This document shows, in pieces, positions 12,718-26,675 of a stretch of 64,000 bases of DNA. The DNA lies in NCBI GenBank assembly GCA_004352715.1, contig SCFE01000063.1, positions 1,802,792-1,866,791 of the forward strand. The letters run 5' to 3'. A program made the translations under genes and the position numbers. This DNA is from Hofstenia miamia (Eukaryota > Xenacoelomorpha > Acoela). Within the stretch, counting starts at the first letter, position 1, and each line of letters opens with the position of its first letter. Below the pieces are notes generated by a model. It saw only the letters and a program-made list of their open reading frames with translations, was not told the DNA's origin and made no database searches.

Positions 12718-12828
12718 GTCCCAATTCGTGTTAATTCTATAACAGTCATCTTGTGTGCAGACTGCTTTACTTTCTGTGTCTTGGCATACAAAATGGAAAG
12801 ATCATGAAGACGAACGTTTCTGAATGCA

Positions 12829-13566
12829 ATGAATGCGTTGGGAATGCACAGTGATGAGGATGAAAATGATCATTTCGACGATGTTGACAGTGGCATGGTA
12901 GATGAAGAGGCCGTAATTGATAAACAAGAACATGTATCTGAAGTTCAATTGAGGGAAATTGACATTTTCCCAGAAGATAGCGAAATCGTCAAAATTTAAC
13001 AGCATGAGAATATTTCTGCATATAATGTGATTTATCACACTGAACCATTCGCCCCTAGGCTGCAACGACAAAATATCCTAACTGAGCAGCCACGCTGTTT
13101 TGTTTATCCATCCACAGAAAGACAATTTTTTACTGACAGATTCTTTACATCTCATGCACTGGCTTTAGAATTACTGACGCATCTCCTAATGCTTGTTGGC
13201 ACTATGAGGGGCAATACAAAAGAAGTACCTCAGTGTTTTAAATCAGTTCGAGAACGGGAGGTATGCTCCACAAACTTTTTGTATGATCATGAGAACAACA
13301 TAACATTTTTATCTTATGTTCTGAAGAAAAACAGAAACGTTTTGCTTCTATCGTCATCTCATTCGAGAAATGATTTATCTGTTGAGAACTATCAAGGGTT
13401 ATAACCGAGGCAAGGGCGAGTCAAAACACTTGAAAGAATACAGAGGAGTTTAGCGTTGGCCAATCGTTATTAACTATAATCTTTTTAATGTTGCTACATC
13501 TAGTGCCTTCATCATTATGAAAAGATCTATCCTCATTACATTTCTAATAGAGTTTTTCAAACCCGG
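12829..13566 (+). pseudogene. Decayed piggyBac-family transposase
   Basis: PiggyBac transposases cut and paste DNA at TTAA sites using a DDD catalytic triad. From 12829 one frame reads an acidic N-terminal stretch (MNALGMHSDEDENDHF, then more Asp/Glu). It is broken by TAA at 12997-12999, then continues in the same frame to TAA at 13402-13404. The second part has family hallmarks in order: DRFFTSHALALELL, which holds the second catalytic Asp; LVGTMRGNTKEVP; and FLSYVLKKNRNVLLLSS. Beyond the stop, KG(G/V)DTLD appears as GRVKTLER, so the third catalytic Asp is Lys. RWPIVINYNLFNVAT follows in another frame. Most of the central catalytic domain, including the first Asp, is missing. Two stops, frameshifts and a lost active-site residue make it inactive. 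No TTAA-flanked terminal repeats were found. The reverse frame at 12802-13071 is its antisense shadow. Confidence 0.9.
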
Positions 13567-16500
13567 TATCTCAAAAGATAAATTTTTTTTGCCGGTCTAG
13601 TTGTTTCTGTAAGCAGTTTCAACTGTTCCTTTTCCGAAACATGGGAGTCAATTGCTAGTAGAACAGCCAAGACACTCAATATGACTGCAACGGCAAATTT
13701 ACTTTCATGAGAGTAAATTATCCAAACAACATCAATAGATTTCGATCCTCGAAAATATTTTAATCAACTTAAGAAAGTCATTATTTTTCATTAATTCCAG
13801 AAATGGTATTCCTATAATTTTTCTGGCAATAAGCATCTTTTCGTAAGGGAAATAACTCCAAACAAGTCCAAGCATCGACTATTTACTACTTTAAAAAATT
13901 CTAACATCAAAACGATGGAGTCAAGTTATAAAAAATGTTAATTTGAGCCGTGATTCACCAAAATCAATAGCAGATAGATTTTTCTCTAATCATTTGAGGA
14001 TACATTTGAATTTACAGTTGTAAGCATGTTTCTTTTTTTAAAGAAAAGGGCTGTGGTATAGTATTAAATGCATAATCCTCAGCATTCAGTTATGTTTGTA
14101 AAGGGGGAAGTTTGCATGCAACTATTAAGCCTAACAAACAAATGGGATGCACCACCACATTTTGATCCACCATATTTGATTATTCAAACTCTTATAAATA
14201 ACCTGAATGAAATTGAAAAACTCAAAGAATATTAATCAATTGTTATTAGAAGTTATAATGGTCTAAAAATGTTGCAGAGAGCTAAAATCGAGGGCTAAAT
14301 CATAGATTCAAGAGTCACTACATCTTTGTAGGATCTCAAGTAATAACAAGAACGAGTCTTCTTTGATCTACTACTACATGTACTGAGGATCAAGAGTCTA
14401 TAAAATTAGAATCTACTGCATGTTTTCTGCTTTCCACACTTCAAGAGGTTTCTACTGTAGCTAAAAGGCCCTCAGTAAGCAAACTTCTCAACTAACTATA
14501 ATGAAAAAGCTAATACTTTGAATCTTCTGGAGATCTTTTCTCGTATTTTATCAATAGAGGGCGAAGAGAAAAAAATTAAAAATGTTCTGTGGTCATGAAA
14601 CAGATTAGAAGATGTATATAATATGTAAAATTCGTAATTATTACTGATGATTAGTAGAAGAGTGAAGTCTTACATGCTAGGTTATTCGATAAATCAATGT
14701 TTCCTGTGTACATCAAAATTGCACTCTTTTTTAATTTGGTGTTTAGGAGTTTCGTTGGCAACATAGAATGAAGAAATTCTCAATTAGGGAAATGGTTCAA
14801 AAAAGGTACTCTAAAATTAGTTAATGCACTATGGTCAACTTCAACTCGCTAGTTCACATAATTGTTAACATTTTAAGTGTATCTGCTTCTGACCACCTAC
14901 ACTTCCATTATCAACTCGCATTATAATTCACGACGCCATGACCTGACTTTAAGCATGGCCGTCACCGTCAGGACAAGACTTGAGCTTCTACCTACAAAAT
15001 AATATTTGCGGTCAGGACTTTATAGCGCATTAATTGCGGCGAGATTTTGAATGTTTGTCTAAAAACCGGATGGTTCATTGATGAATAAATAATATTTTTC
15101 AGGCACAGGAATATTTTTTCGCCCAAATATCAACCATAACAGGGGAGCATAGCATATTTACCCATATATTTCTCCATATCCAAAGATGTTCAAATTTTTC
15201 AATAGATTGTTCGGTTATTCACTCTAATTCTGCTTATTCTATGTAAATCGTACATGTTAACGTTTTTTTACATAAAAATACTGAATAGTTTTCTGTTAAA
15301 AATTATGAAACAAGATCTGTTTGTTAATTTTTCACAATTTTTTGGTCAAAGCCTACTACTGAGTTTGATGGTTATGGTTAATTTTAGACACCAGAATAGT
15401 CTTCCACTTAAAATACAAAACTCAATTTTAGTATTAATTATAAATCTCCCAAAAGTTATACGTTTTATTATGTAACAAACTTGGCAATAATTGCTAATTA
15501 TTATCAAGATTGCCGTGGGAGTGAGAATCGACACACCACACCACATGTGATTTTGGTGAAGTTCTAATTTGTGGGGTAATAATTTTTGTAACCAGCCGTA
15601 ATAATTCTAAAAATTATGATATTAGTATCAAATCACAAACTTTGAAAAATACCTTTAACTCTAAACAGTCTTGGTATTTTTCAAAAAATTTTATAATCCT
15701 ATAAAAAAATTTATGTGCTTATAGCTCAAAGACTATTGATGGTGTGCTCAATCTGAAAGCACCACGCGATAGAAGAGAGTCACCTTTTTCTTTTTGAGCT
15801 CTAAATCCGCGCGTTGGCTTTGTCTCTTCGGCCCCGCGACCTCTGACTTTGCGTATAGCACGCCTCAATGGGTTTGAAATATCTTTGTACATATCAAGAA
15901 ACAGTCAAAGATCTTTGTTGCATCCAGGGGCTCAAAACCTTCTAAATACATTAACACTAGGTATGCAGAGAATTCAAATATTTTCAAAAATTCGAAAATT
16001 TCTAAGAAAACTTGTTAATCTATTCAACAATCTCTGCCACAGCAATAAGCTTTAATAGAAATGTTCAAAATTGCATTAATGTATGTTCCCTAATAGACCC
16101 ATGCCCCAAGATTTTCAAATTTGGAAATAGGCTTGAAGAAAATGCTTTGTAAATGTGTAAAAACGGCTTGTCCTTTAAAACGGACGCTAGGCTCTTTAAG
16201 GTTAATGAATAGCGATTAAACTGTAAAATTTTATTAGAAATTTAAGCATATTATAATATTACATACAATCCTTAATATCAACAAATGCTTTGTTTTTTCA
16301 AAAAAATTGTTGTAATGATTTATGGTCACATTTTTATTTCTTCAGTGTGGTGTGGGACCTGTGGTGTATATTTTTAGACATTTTTTTGTGTGAGGTGGGT
16401 CCAAAAATGTCACCTCCGGTAAGCTCGGTAATTATTTATAATCAATTTTTACCAGAAATAGGCTGGGCTGAGCTGAACTGGAACCATCTCTGATTGTGAT

Positions 16501-18020
16501 AATCCAACAAGAACAAGCTCAGGGTTTGATATGCTAGATTCTGGAATCCATTCTCTAAATTTAAATATAATTTTTTGTAACCTAGAGCTAAAGCGCAGCG
16601 GCCAAGAAATATATAGAAGTTAAGCGAAATTCCAAACTAAAAACTATTAAATTTTGTGTTAAACATATTGAATTAATATATCTTCAGTCGTTTCCTTCAC
16701 TTAAAGAAAGTTATGTTCATAAATATATTTCCGCTCCATTGAATATGTTTTCATAAAAATGGCCTGTTGATAATTTCAAAATTGCTGTTCAAAATTAACA
16801 CAATACAAAATAGTTATATGATTTGTGAAGAAAAAGTGCGCTTAAAATTCAATATTTCAAGACATCAGTAGTTGGGAAAATGCCATTAAAATTAAATGTA
16901 ATTTAATATCAAAATCAGAAATGCATTTTACCCTGTTACTTTTCCGCATTAAAGAGTGTTTATCAATGAGAATATTTATTGGGCATTGGATATTAGTTAG
17001 TTTGCGCTTGAATGCAATGCGTTGTCGCTGGAGGCGTCATTAGAGTCATTGCTTTAATATTTCGCTTTACCATTGTACGGCTTGGAACTCTTTACATTGC
17101 TCACTTTCCGGTAAGTTTTTCTTTAATCTACTTAGTTGTATTAATTAAAAACTGTTGAGCTATTACCAACCTCTTCATAAATTTTACATAGCACATATTT
17201 TTAATTTGTTTAAAGTAATTAAAAGGAACTCAATTGTCAAATTTTAAAAAATGTTCAATAGTGATTCCAAAATGCTGACTTTTTTTGCTACCCGTTAGAA
17301 CATTGTTAACGGTAACTGGCATTCTCAAAAGCCTTTTTTTATTTAAAATGTAGCTTTTAAATGACATTCTAACTAAAACAGTATAAAAACAAAGATAATT
17401 TTACTAATTCAATTGGAAAATTTGGATGTAGGATTTTATACTGAGCTTATAAACATGAAGATGCTTCGAATAAAAACGGTTTGAAGTCACTAAGGAATTG
17501 CAAAGGTTTTCCATATTATGTAAATATTCGATTTGAATTCAAACATCACATGCGAATTTCTCCAGACTGCGCTCACAGCCTTGCAAAGCACTTATGTGGG
17601 CAGCACTTTTATATCCTTGTAGAGTTTAATGAATCTGAGAAAATTGTTTTTACTAGAGAAAGAAAATAGTTTATTTGCATTATGATGCTGGGAAATTATA
17701 GGATTCATAGTGGCTGGGGCCTTAGTGTCGTGGACAGTGGACTGTGCGTCTATGTTCCTGAAATTTCAGGCCTATTAACAACACTAGATAAAATGTTTAA
17801 GACTTCGGTTCAATGCCTGGCATGGGAATTAATCTCGTACTTTTCAGAATTGCGCTGTATATATGTTTGAATTCCTATTGGATTCCTGGAATTAGGCCAC
17901 CTTTGATCACTAATTTGTTGATATCAGTAGTAATTATGTAAGTGAAATATTTTAAAATTGTCGCAAATGGAAATATAGTTGTCGTTTTCTTATATCGCTG
18001 TATTTGCAAAAGCATTGTAG
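13567..18020. other. AT-rich noncoding DNA, no gene recognised
   Basis: Nothing codes convincingly. Features of note are a GC-richer patch at 15740-15870, a possible hAT terminus at about 16464-16493 (reverse complement CAGAGATGGTTCCAGTTCAG) and a possible tRNA-derived SINE head at 17711-17820. Open frames at 15254-15475, 15849-16055, 17481-17669 and 17682-17870 have no recognisable domains. Confidence 0.5.
17711..17820 (+). repeat. Possible tRNA-derived SINE head
   Basis: A tRNA-like D-arm/box A region (about 17716-17750, ggccttagtgtcgtggac) is followed at 17808-17818 by ggttcaatgcc, which matches the pol III box B consensus GGTTCRANTCC at most positions, and then by ctggcatgg. The A-to-B spacing is longer than in a tRNA, so this could only be a diverged SINE with an insertion. 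Cloverleaf pairing was not established and chance is possible. Confidence 0.2.
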
Positions 18021-18028
18021 TTTGACTT

Positions 18029-18377
18029 CAGAGTTCTCATCGCGTCTGAAATTTGGACCTGAACCACCGCTCCAATTATCCTAGACCACCTGACGCGATC
18101 CAAAATTTGTTTTTTTCCCAAACCCGAATCCGATCCCGACCCGAAACAATAACAACACATCCTAACCCTAACCCGAAATCGTGTCGAGTCAGAGAACTCT
18201 AGAACTAATTTGTATTCACTCACAATAAAGGCTTTGTTAATGTTTATATGCTACTCATCGTTCAATTACGGCATTTATTATTAGGCAATAAGACATGATT
18301 AAATGACTGTTACCTTTCTAAAATAAACAAATATACTAGAACCCTATCCCGAAAGCGGTTCGGGTTTAAGAACTCTG
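18029..18377. mobile_element. hAT (Charlie-like) MITE, 349 bp
   Basis: The left end is CAGAGTTCTCATCGCG. The right end, reverse-complemented, is CAGAGTTCTTAAACCCGAAC. Both fit the CAGNGNTTCT(C/T)A terminus common in hAT elements. The flanking octamers are tttgactt (18021-18028) and cttgtctt (18378-18385), matching at 6 of 8 positions, as for an aged 8-bp target duplication. The interior has CCCGAACCCG-like runs and a short telomere-like ctaaccctaaccc at about 18162. The 77- and 67-codon minus frames (17990-18223, 18310-18513) overlap it and look like chance. Confidence 0.7.
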
Positions 18378-18385
18378 CTTGTCTT

Positions 18386-20077
<1,692 letters not shown>

Positions 20078-20293
20078 AAACGGGAGGGAGCAATACGGGA
20101 CCGGGACCGATTTAAACTGATAAAATATCTAACATGTCCATTCAGTATTCAAACTTGATAACACTGCATAATAAACGGGAGGGAGCAATACGGGACCAGG
20201 ACCGATTTAAACTGATACTATATTTTATCATATTTTCTGGATAAAAATATCTAACATGTCCATTCAGTATTCAAACTTGATAACACTGCATAA
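20078..20293. repeat. Imperfect tandem duplication, about 95- and 121-bp units
   Basis: Copy 1 (20078-20172) and copy 2 (20173-20293) both begin aaacgggagggagcaatacg and end aacttgataacactgcataa. Copy 2 carries about 26 extra bases (tactatattttatcatattt and following) after aaactgat that copy 1 lacks. The copies differ otherwise by only about one base (gggaccgggacc versus gggaccaggacc). Confidence 0.93.
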
Positions 20294-20660
20294 TTCTAGG
20301 CCTCTTAATCTCAGTGCAGAACCAGAAATAGATGTATGGCAACCCGGAACAAAAATGTATTGTATTGCAGATCTCTAGGCTTATTTGCTGCTACAGTAGT
20401 TTTGATTTCAATTTTAATTTTTGAGATAAATGTCAATTAAAAGAGAAGAATTGTAAGGGTAATTGGAATAGTTGTCAATATGTCAATATTAAAGGCTTCA
20501 TGTATTTAAGCACATCACTATCAAATTTCATCACTAGTTTCTCTAAATTTTTCTTACATTTTATTTCAGAATGGATAGCTATGAGCCTATGCTCTCGATC
20601 ATCTCGATTAACAGTTGATGCATGTTTGGGGTGAAAATTCACTTTCTAGTAAACGATCAC

Positions 20661-22751
20661 AATCCAATCAAATGCGATTAATAATCGCATTGTAAACAAA
20701 GTATTTTTTGAATTTTTCTAGTTTTTGTTTATCATTGATGCCTGACCTAAACCAATATTTCATACAAGTAGGTCTAGGGTTATTTCGTGCTAGATTAATG
20801 CAGGGTAAACAAACTGTATAAAATCAAAGGTAACTAGGACAAGATAATATTATGAACAGGGCAGTACATGATAGACTAAATTCCTGTCCTGTCCCCACCT
20901 CTACGTACAAGTTAAAATATTTTTGAAACAACAAAATTTGGATAACTGATCGTTAAAGAATCAGTTGTTAAAGCCAAGTATATCGCTTAGCATATTAGTT
21001 CAATCAGAAAGTATTGCTATTTTGTAAATTATTTTTTATTTTATATAACAATGCTTGTTAAAATAAGTGTCACATGAGAACACATTGTGCAAAAGTTTTC
21101 TACTTTTTAGTTTTTGTAAATATATTTTTGTCGCAATAAAAAAATTCATTATTTATGAATAATTTATTATTTAATGGCATATCAGATCACGTGACTAAAA
21201 TAATACATGATAAATGATATCATGTAACAGTTTTTTCATTAAATTTAATGCTTTTTTAAGAAAGCAATATTTAAATAACACACAGTTCTATTCATATATA
21301 TTACATATATCTACTCACTTCCACCCACGCTCATTCTTTCTTTTTTTATACATAGATATATATGGGAGAGAGTATGGCAATACACCCCCCAATATATATA
21401 TGTATTTATGTCTACCTCACATATTTAAAAATATAAACATAAGCAACTATATATGATAAAATATAAACTATATATAAAAAATATGTTTGTTTTTTGTGAC
21501 ACACAAGAGAACATATCTGTATATATATATCTGCACTCATATATCCACCCTGCGTTGGCTCACGTTTTTTTGACGCACTAATCTATTTCATAGACAGCTA
21601 AATATTTTGACAAAAAAGGGGTGTCTAATGGCGAGTTATCTATCTAAGCATTTGTTTACAAACACACACAAATCGACTTTATATATATTTATATATCGAA
21701 TAGAAGGCGAGTTATTTATACAAACATGTATTTGTAGACAGATTTTTTTGAAACATACAGAATCTGAAAGAAAGTAAAACATTCATTTGAAATTTAGTGA
21801 AGAAAAGTCCATTTTGTGTAATTTTTTAATAATTATTTTCTAAATTGGTTTTTCAGGCTGAAGCCCCTAGAACCCCCACGTTTGAGATTACTCTGCTTTT
21901 TTTATATTTTTACGGGGCACTGTGACACATTTCCACATTTTCTCCTATTCACGGCCGATACATATTATCTCTCTAAAAATAAATGTATAGCGAACTTTTC
22001 CATTTACAAAATAATTACACCCGCGCCATTTTGTTCGGTATTGTCACTCCCTTGTTTTCTTTTTATATTGTTCTGGTTTTATCCCCTGGAAGTATTTTCA
22101 TCTTCTCGGTTTCTTCTGCTATTTTCTTTTATTCTTTTATTCTCTTTTCCTCTACCGACGTAAACTTTAAAAAAATCTCGCTGTGTAGCGCAGCAAAGAA
22201 GAATATTTAATTGTTTTTTCTAATATCCCCTCTCATCGTTTATTTTTATGGCATTTTTAATTTTTTCTATGTGTTTGTCAAGCGAAAACAGTAAATATAT
22301 TTTTTTAAAATCTAAAACAATTATTTTCAGACATTCTCAAACTGTGTTATTTTCAAGTATTTAGAATTCGATAGAATTCTGTTGAACTCTCACGAACGAC
22401 TTTGATTTCTATGAATTTCTAATTCTTACATATTTTTATATTCTCCGAATTTCACATTTTTAAAATTTTATTTTGCTATATTTTGTTATTCTGGGCTGTA
22501 AAATAAACATAGACCTCTTTAAACAATCTTAAACTCTCTTCATCACAATTTTTTGTTTTTTTTTTTTTGGTGTTTTTTCACATCTCAAGAGATCTCCACC
22601 AAAACTCAATATAAAATTTTTCCCATGTGATCAAGAACTGTATAAAAACACATAAATTTTTTTTTCAATTTGTGTGAATCAGGAGCACATTGCAAATATT
22701 ATAAAAAAATCTTTTTTTGTAAAAGACATAGTTTTCCAACCCTGTTGTCCC
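20661..22751 (+). repeat. Unidentified dispersed repeat, long variant (copy A1)
   Basis: This is the most complete uninterrupted copy of a family found five times between 20661 and 28235. Landmarks are aatccaatcaaatgcgatta at the left; a GATCACGTGAC motif near 21186; aatgcttttttaagaaagca at about 21248; aggctgaagcccctagaacc near 21857; an EcoRI-like palindromic region at about 22364-22380; and gttttccaaccctg at the right end. No long frame is conserved between copies, so the family looks noncoding. Left boundary, terminal repeats and class are not determined. Relative to the others, this copy has accumulated many T-rich substitutions in its right half. Confidence 0.8.
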
Positions 22752-22756
22752 AGTTT

Positions 22757-23032
22757 TTTTATTTTATTTAATGCTTTTTTATGAAAGCAAAACTTAAATA
22801 TCACTAGATTCTAATAATATAAAATACATCTATCTACACAGATCCACCCACGCTCATTCTCGCTTTTTTTTTATTTTTATACAGCTTTTTCAGAAACATA
22901 AAGAATCTGAAAGAAAGTAAAACATTCATATGAAATTTTGTGAAAAAAAGTGCATATTGTGTAATTTTGTAATATTTTTTTTTTAAATTTTTTTTTCTGG
23001 GTGTAGCCCCCAGAACCCCCACACCCCCACAC
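22757..23032 (+). repeat. Same dispersed repeat, short variant, truncated by gap (copy A2)
   Basis: Starting at aatgcttttttatgaaagca it follows copy A1 from about 21248, but it jumps from the ccacccacgctcattctcgc region straight to acagctttttcagaaac. It thus lacks about 380 bp present in A1, the same internal deletion as copy C (26676-28235). It ends at the 1000-N gap in gtagcccccagaaccccca. Confidence 0.8.
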
Positions 23033-24032
23033 NNNNNNNNNNNNNNNNNNNNNNNNNNNNNNNNNNNNNNNNNNNNNNNNNNNNNNNNNNNNNNNNNNNN
23101 NNNNNNNNNNNNNNNNNNNNNNNNNNNNNNNNNNNNNNNNNNNNNNNNNNNNNNNNNNNNNNNNNNNNNNNNNNNNNNNNNNNNNNNNNNNNNNNNNNNN
23201 NNNNNNNNNNNNNNNNNNNNNNNNNNNNNNNNNNNNNNNNNNNNNNNNNNNNNNNNNNNNNNNNNNNNNNNNNNNNNNNNNNNNNNNNNNNNNNNNNNNN
23301 NNNNNNNNNNNNNNNNNNNNNNNNNNNNNNNNNNNNNNNNNNNNNNNNNNNNNNNNNNNNNNNNNNNNNNNNNNNNNNNNNNNNNNNNNNNNNNNNNNNN
23401 NNNNNNNNNNNNNNNNNNNNNNNNNNNNNNNNNNNNNNNNNNNNNNNNNNNNNNNNNNNNNNNNNNNNNNNNNNNNNNNNNNNNNNNNNNNNNNNNNNNN
23501 NNNNNNNNNNNNNNNNNNNNNNNNNNNNNNNNNNNNNNNNNNNNNNNNNNNNNNNNNNNNNNNNNNNNNNNNNNNNNNNNNNNNNNNNNNNNNNNNNNNN
23601 NNNNNNNNNNNNNNNNNNNNNNNNNNNNNNNNNNNNNNNNNNNNNNNNNNNNNNNNNNNNNNNNNNNNNNNNNNNNNNNNNNNNNNNNNNNNNNNNNNNN
23701 NNNNNNNNNNNNNNNNNNNNNNNNNNNNNNNNNNNNNNNNNNNNNNNNNNNNNNNNNNNNNNNNNNNNNNNNNNNNNNNNNNNNNNNNNNNNNNNNNNNN
23801 NNNNNNNNNNNNNNNNNNNNNNNNNNNNNNNNNNNNNNNNNNNNNNNNNNNNNNNNNNNNNNNNNNNNNNNNNNNNNNNNNNNNNNNNNNNNNNNNNNNN
23901 NNNNNNNNNNNNNNNNNNNNNNNNNNNNNNNNNNNNNNNNNNNNNNNNNNNNNNNNNNNNNNNNNNNNNNNNNNNNNNNNNNNNNNNNNNNNNNNNNNNN
24001 NNNNNNNNNNNNNNNNNNNNNNNNNNNNNNNN
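23033..24032. other. Assembly gap, 1000 N
   Basis: Default-size gap lying inside the repeat complex; its order and orientation are uncertain. Confidence 0.99.
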
Positions 24033-25110
24033 GGATATAACCGAGCAATATTATTAAGAAAACAAGGGAGAGTCAGTACCGAACAAAATGGAGCGGCACT
24101 GCGGGGGTAATTACTTGGTAAATGGCAAAGTTCGCTGTACATTTATTTTTGGAAAGAAATTATGTATCGGCCGTGAATGGAAGATAATTTGGAGAAATGA
24201 TTCATTGCACCGTAAAAAAATCAAACAAGCGTAGTAAACTCAAACGTGGGGGTTCTAGGGGCTTCAGCCTGAAAAACCAATTTAGAAAATAATTATTACA
24301 AAATTACACAAAATGGACTTTTCTTCACTAAATTTCAAATGAATGTTTTACTTTCTTTCAGATTCTGTATGTTTCTGAAAAAGCTGTCTACAAATACATG
24401 ATTGTATTAATAAATCGCCTACTATTCGGAATATCAATAATTATAAAGTCGATTGATGTGTGATTGTTAACAAATGCTTAGTTAGATAAATCGCCATTGG
24501 AAACACCACTTTTGTCTTAAAATTTAGCTGACTATGAACTAGATTAATGCGTCGGAAAAACCTGAGCCAATGCACGGTGGTAATATTAGTGCAGCAATAT
24601 ATGTACAGAAATGTTGACTCTTGTGTTACTCAAAACAACCATAACTTTTGAATATAGGTTCTATATTATCTGATATAGTTGCTAATGTTTCTAAATTTTA
24701 AGATTTGAGGTCGACATTAATACAGATCTAGATTTGGAGGAGTATTGCCTTAGACTCTCCCACGTATATCTAAGTTTAGAAAAAGCAAGAATCAGCGTTG
24801 GTGGAACTGAGTTGATAGATGTAACTTATATGATTAGAACCTTGTGTAATTTAAGCATTGCTTTCTTAAAAAAGCATTAAATTTAATGAAAAAACTGTTA
24901 CATGATATCATTTATCATGTATGATTTTAGTCACGTGATCTGGAATGCCATTAAATAATAAATTATTCATAAATAATGAATTTTTTTATTGCGCCAAAAA
25001 TATATTTACAAAAACTAAAAAGTGGAAAACTTTTGTCAAACGTGTACTCAGTTGTCACTTATTTTAACAAGCATTGCGGTATGTAATATAAAAATATTTA
25101 CAAAATAGCA
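24033..25110 (-). repeat. Same dispersed repeat, long variant, inverted copy
   Basis: Its reverse complement matches copy C from about 26873 to 27568 and includes the roughly 380-bp internal block that C lacks, so it is a long variant like A1. It is much closer to C than to A1. For example, the reverse complement of gcggcactgcgggggtaatt matches C at about 27490 apart from a base or two. Both ends are cut by 1000-N gaps. Confidence 0.85.
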
Positions 25111-26110
25111 NNNNNNNNNNNNNNNNNNNNNNNNNNNNNNNNNNNNNNNNNNNNNNNNNNNNNNNNNNNNNNNNNNNNNNNNNNNNNNNNNNNNNNNNNN
25201 NNNNNNNNNNNNNNNNNNNNNNNNNNNNNNNNNNNNNNNNNNNNNNNNNNNNNNNNNNNNNNNNNNNNNNNNNNNNNNNNNNNNNNNNNNNNNNNNNNNN
25301 NNNNNNNNNNNNNNNNNNNNNNNNNNNNNNNNNNNNNNNNNNNNNNNNNNNNNNNNNNNNNNNNNNNNNNNNNNNNNNNNNNNNNNNNNNNNNNNNNNNN
25401 NNNNNNNNNNNNNNNNNNNNNNNNNNNNNNNNNNNNNNNNNNNNNNNNNNNNNNNNNNNNNNNNNNNNNNNNNNNNNNNNNNNNNNNNNNNNNNNNNNNN
25501 NNNNNNNNNNNNNNNNNNNNNNNNNNNNNNNNNNNNNNNNNNNNNNNNNNNNNNNNNNNNNNNNNNNNNNNNNNNNNNNNNNNNNNNNNNNNNNNNNNNN
25601 NNNNNNNNNNNNNNNNNNNNNNNNNNNNNNNNNNNNNNNNNNNNNNNNNNNNNNNNNNNNNNNNNNNNNNNNNNNNNNNNNNNNNNNNNNNNNNNNNNNN
25701 NNNNNNNNNNNNNNNNNNNNNNNNNNNNNNNNNNNNNNNNNNNNNNNNNNNNNNNNNNNNNNNNNNNNNNNNNNNNNNNNNNNNNNNNNNNNNNNNNNNN
25801 NNNNNNNNNNNNNNNNNNNNNNNNNNNNNNNNNNNNNNNNNNNNNNNNNNNNNNNNNNNNNNNNNNNNNNNNNNNNNNNNNNNNNNNNNNNNNNNNNNNN
25901 NNNNNNNNNNNNNNNNNNNNNNNNNNNNNNNNNNNNNNNNNNNNNNNNNNNNNNNNNNNNNNNNNNNNNNNNNNNNNNNNNNNNNNNNNNNNNNNNNNNN
26001 NNNNNNNNNNNNNNNNNNNNNNNNNNNNNNNNNNNNNNNNNNNNNNNNNNNNNNNNNNNNNNNNNNNNNNNNNNNNNNNNNNNNNNNNNNNNNNNNNNNN
26101 NNNNNNNNNN
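25111..26110. other. Assembly gap, 1000 N
   Basis: Default-size gap inside the repeat complex. Confidence 0.99.
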
Positions 26111-26674
26111 ATCCAATCAAATGCGATTAATAATCGCATTGTAAACAAAGTATTTTTTGAATTTTTCTAGTTTTTTTTATCATTGATGCCTGACCTAAAC
26201 CAATATTTCATTCAAGTAGGTCTGGGGTTATTTCGTGCTAAATTAATGCAGGGTAAACAAACTGTATAAAATCAAGTTAACTAGGACAAGATAATATTAT
26301 GAACAGGGCAGTACATGATAGACTAAATTCCTGTCCTGTACCCACCTCTACGTACAAGTTAAAATATTTTTGAAACAACAAAATTTGGATAACAGATCGT
26401 TAAAGAATCAGTTGTTAAAGCCAAGTATATCGCTTAGCATATTAGTTCAATCAGAAAGTATTGCTATTTTGTTTTCTACTTTTTAGTTTATGTAAATATA
26501 TTCTTGCCGCAATAAAAAAATTCATTATTTATGAATTATTTATTATTTAATGGCATTCCAGATCACGTGACTAAAATTATACATGATAAATGATATCATG
26601 TAACAGTTTTTTCATTAAATTTAATGCTTTTTTAAGAAAGCAATGCTTAAATTACACTAGGTTCTAATCATATA
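26111..26674 (+). repeat. Same dispersed repeat, partial copy B
   Basis: It matches A1 from 20661 (atccaatcaaatgcgattaa) to about 21300 with a roughly 70-bp internal deletion after gctattttg. It ends at a single N in ggttctaatcatata, at a point that copy C repeats downstream. B and C may be alleles or overlapping contigs joined by one N. Confidence 0.85.
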
Positions 26675-26675
26675 N

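Noticed and set aside
12802-13071. 89-codon minus-strand frame
   Set aside because: Antisense shadow of the piggyBac relic, whose plus-strand reading matches family motifs.
15515-16370. Inverted cacaccacacc / gtgtggtgtgg pair as transposon ends
   Set aside because: The match is short, low-complexity and about 800 bp apart with no flanking duplication.
18155-18180. Telomere-like ctaaccctaaccc
   Set aside because: Only two units, and it lies inside the CCCGAA-rich interior of the hAT MITE at 18029-18377.
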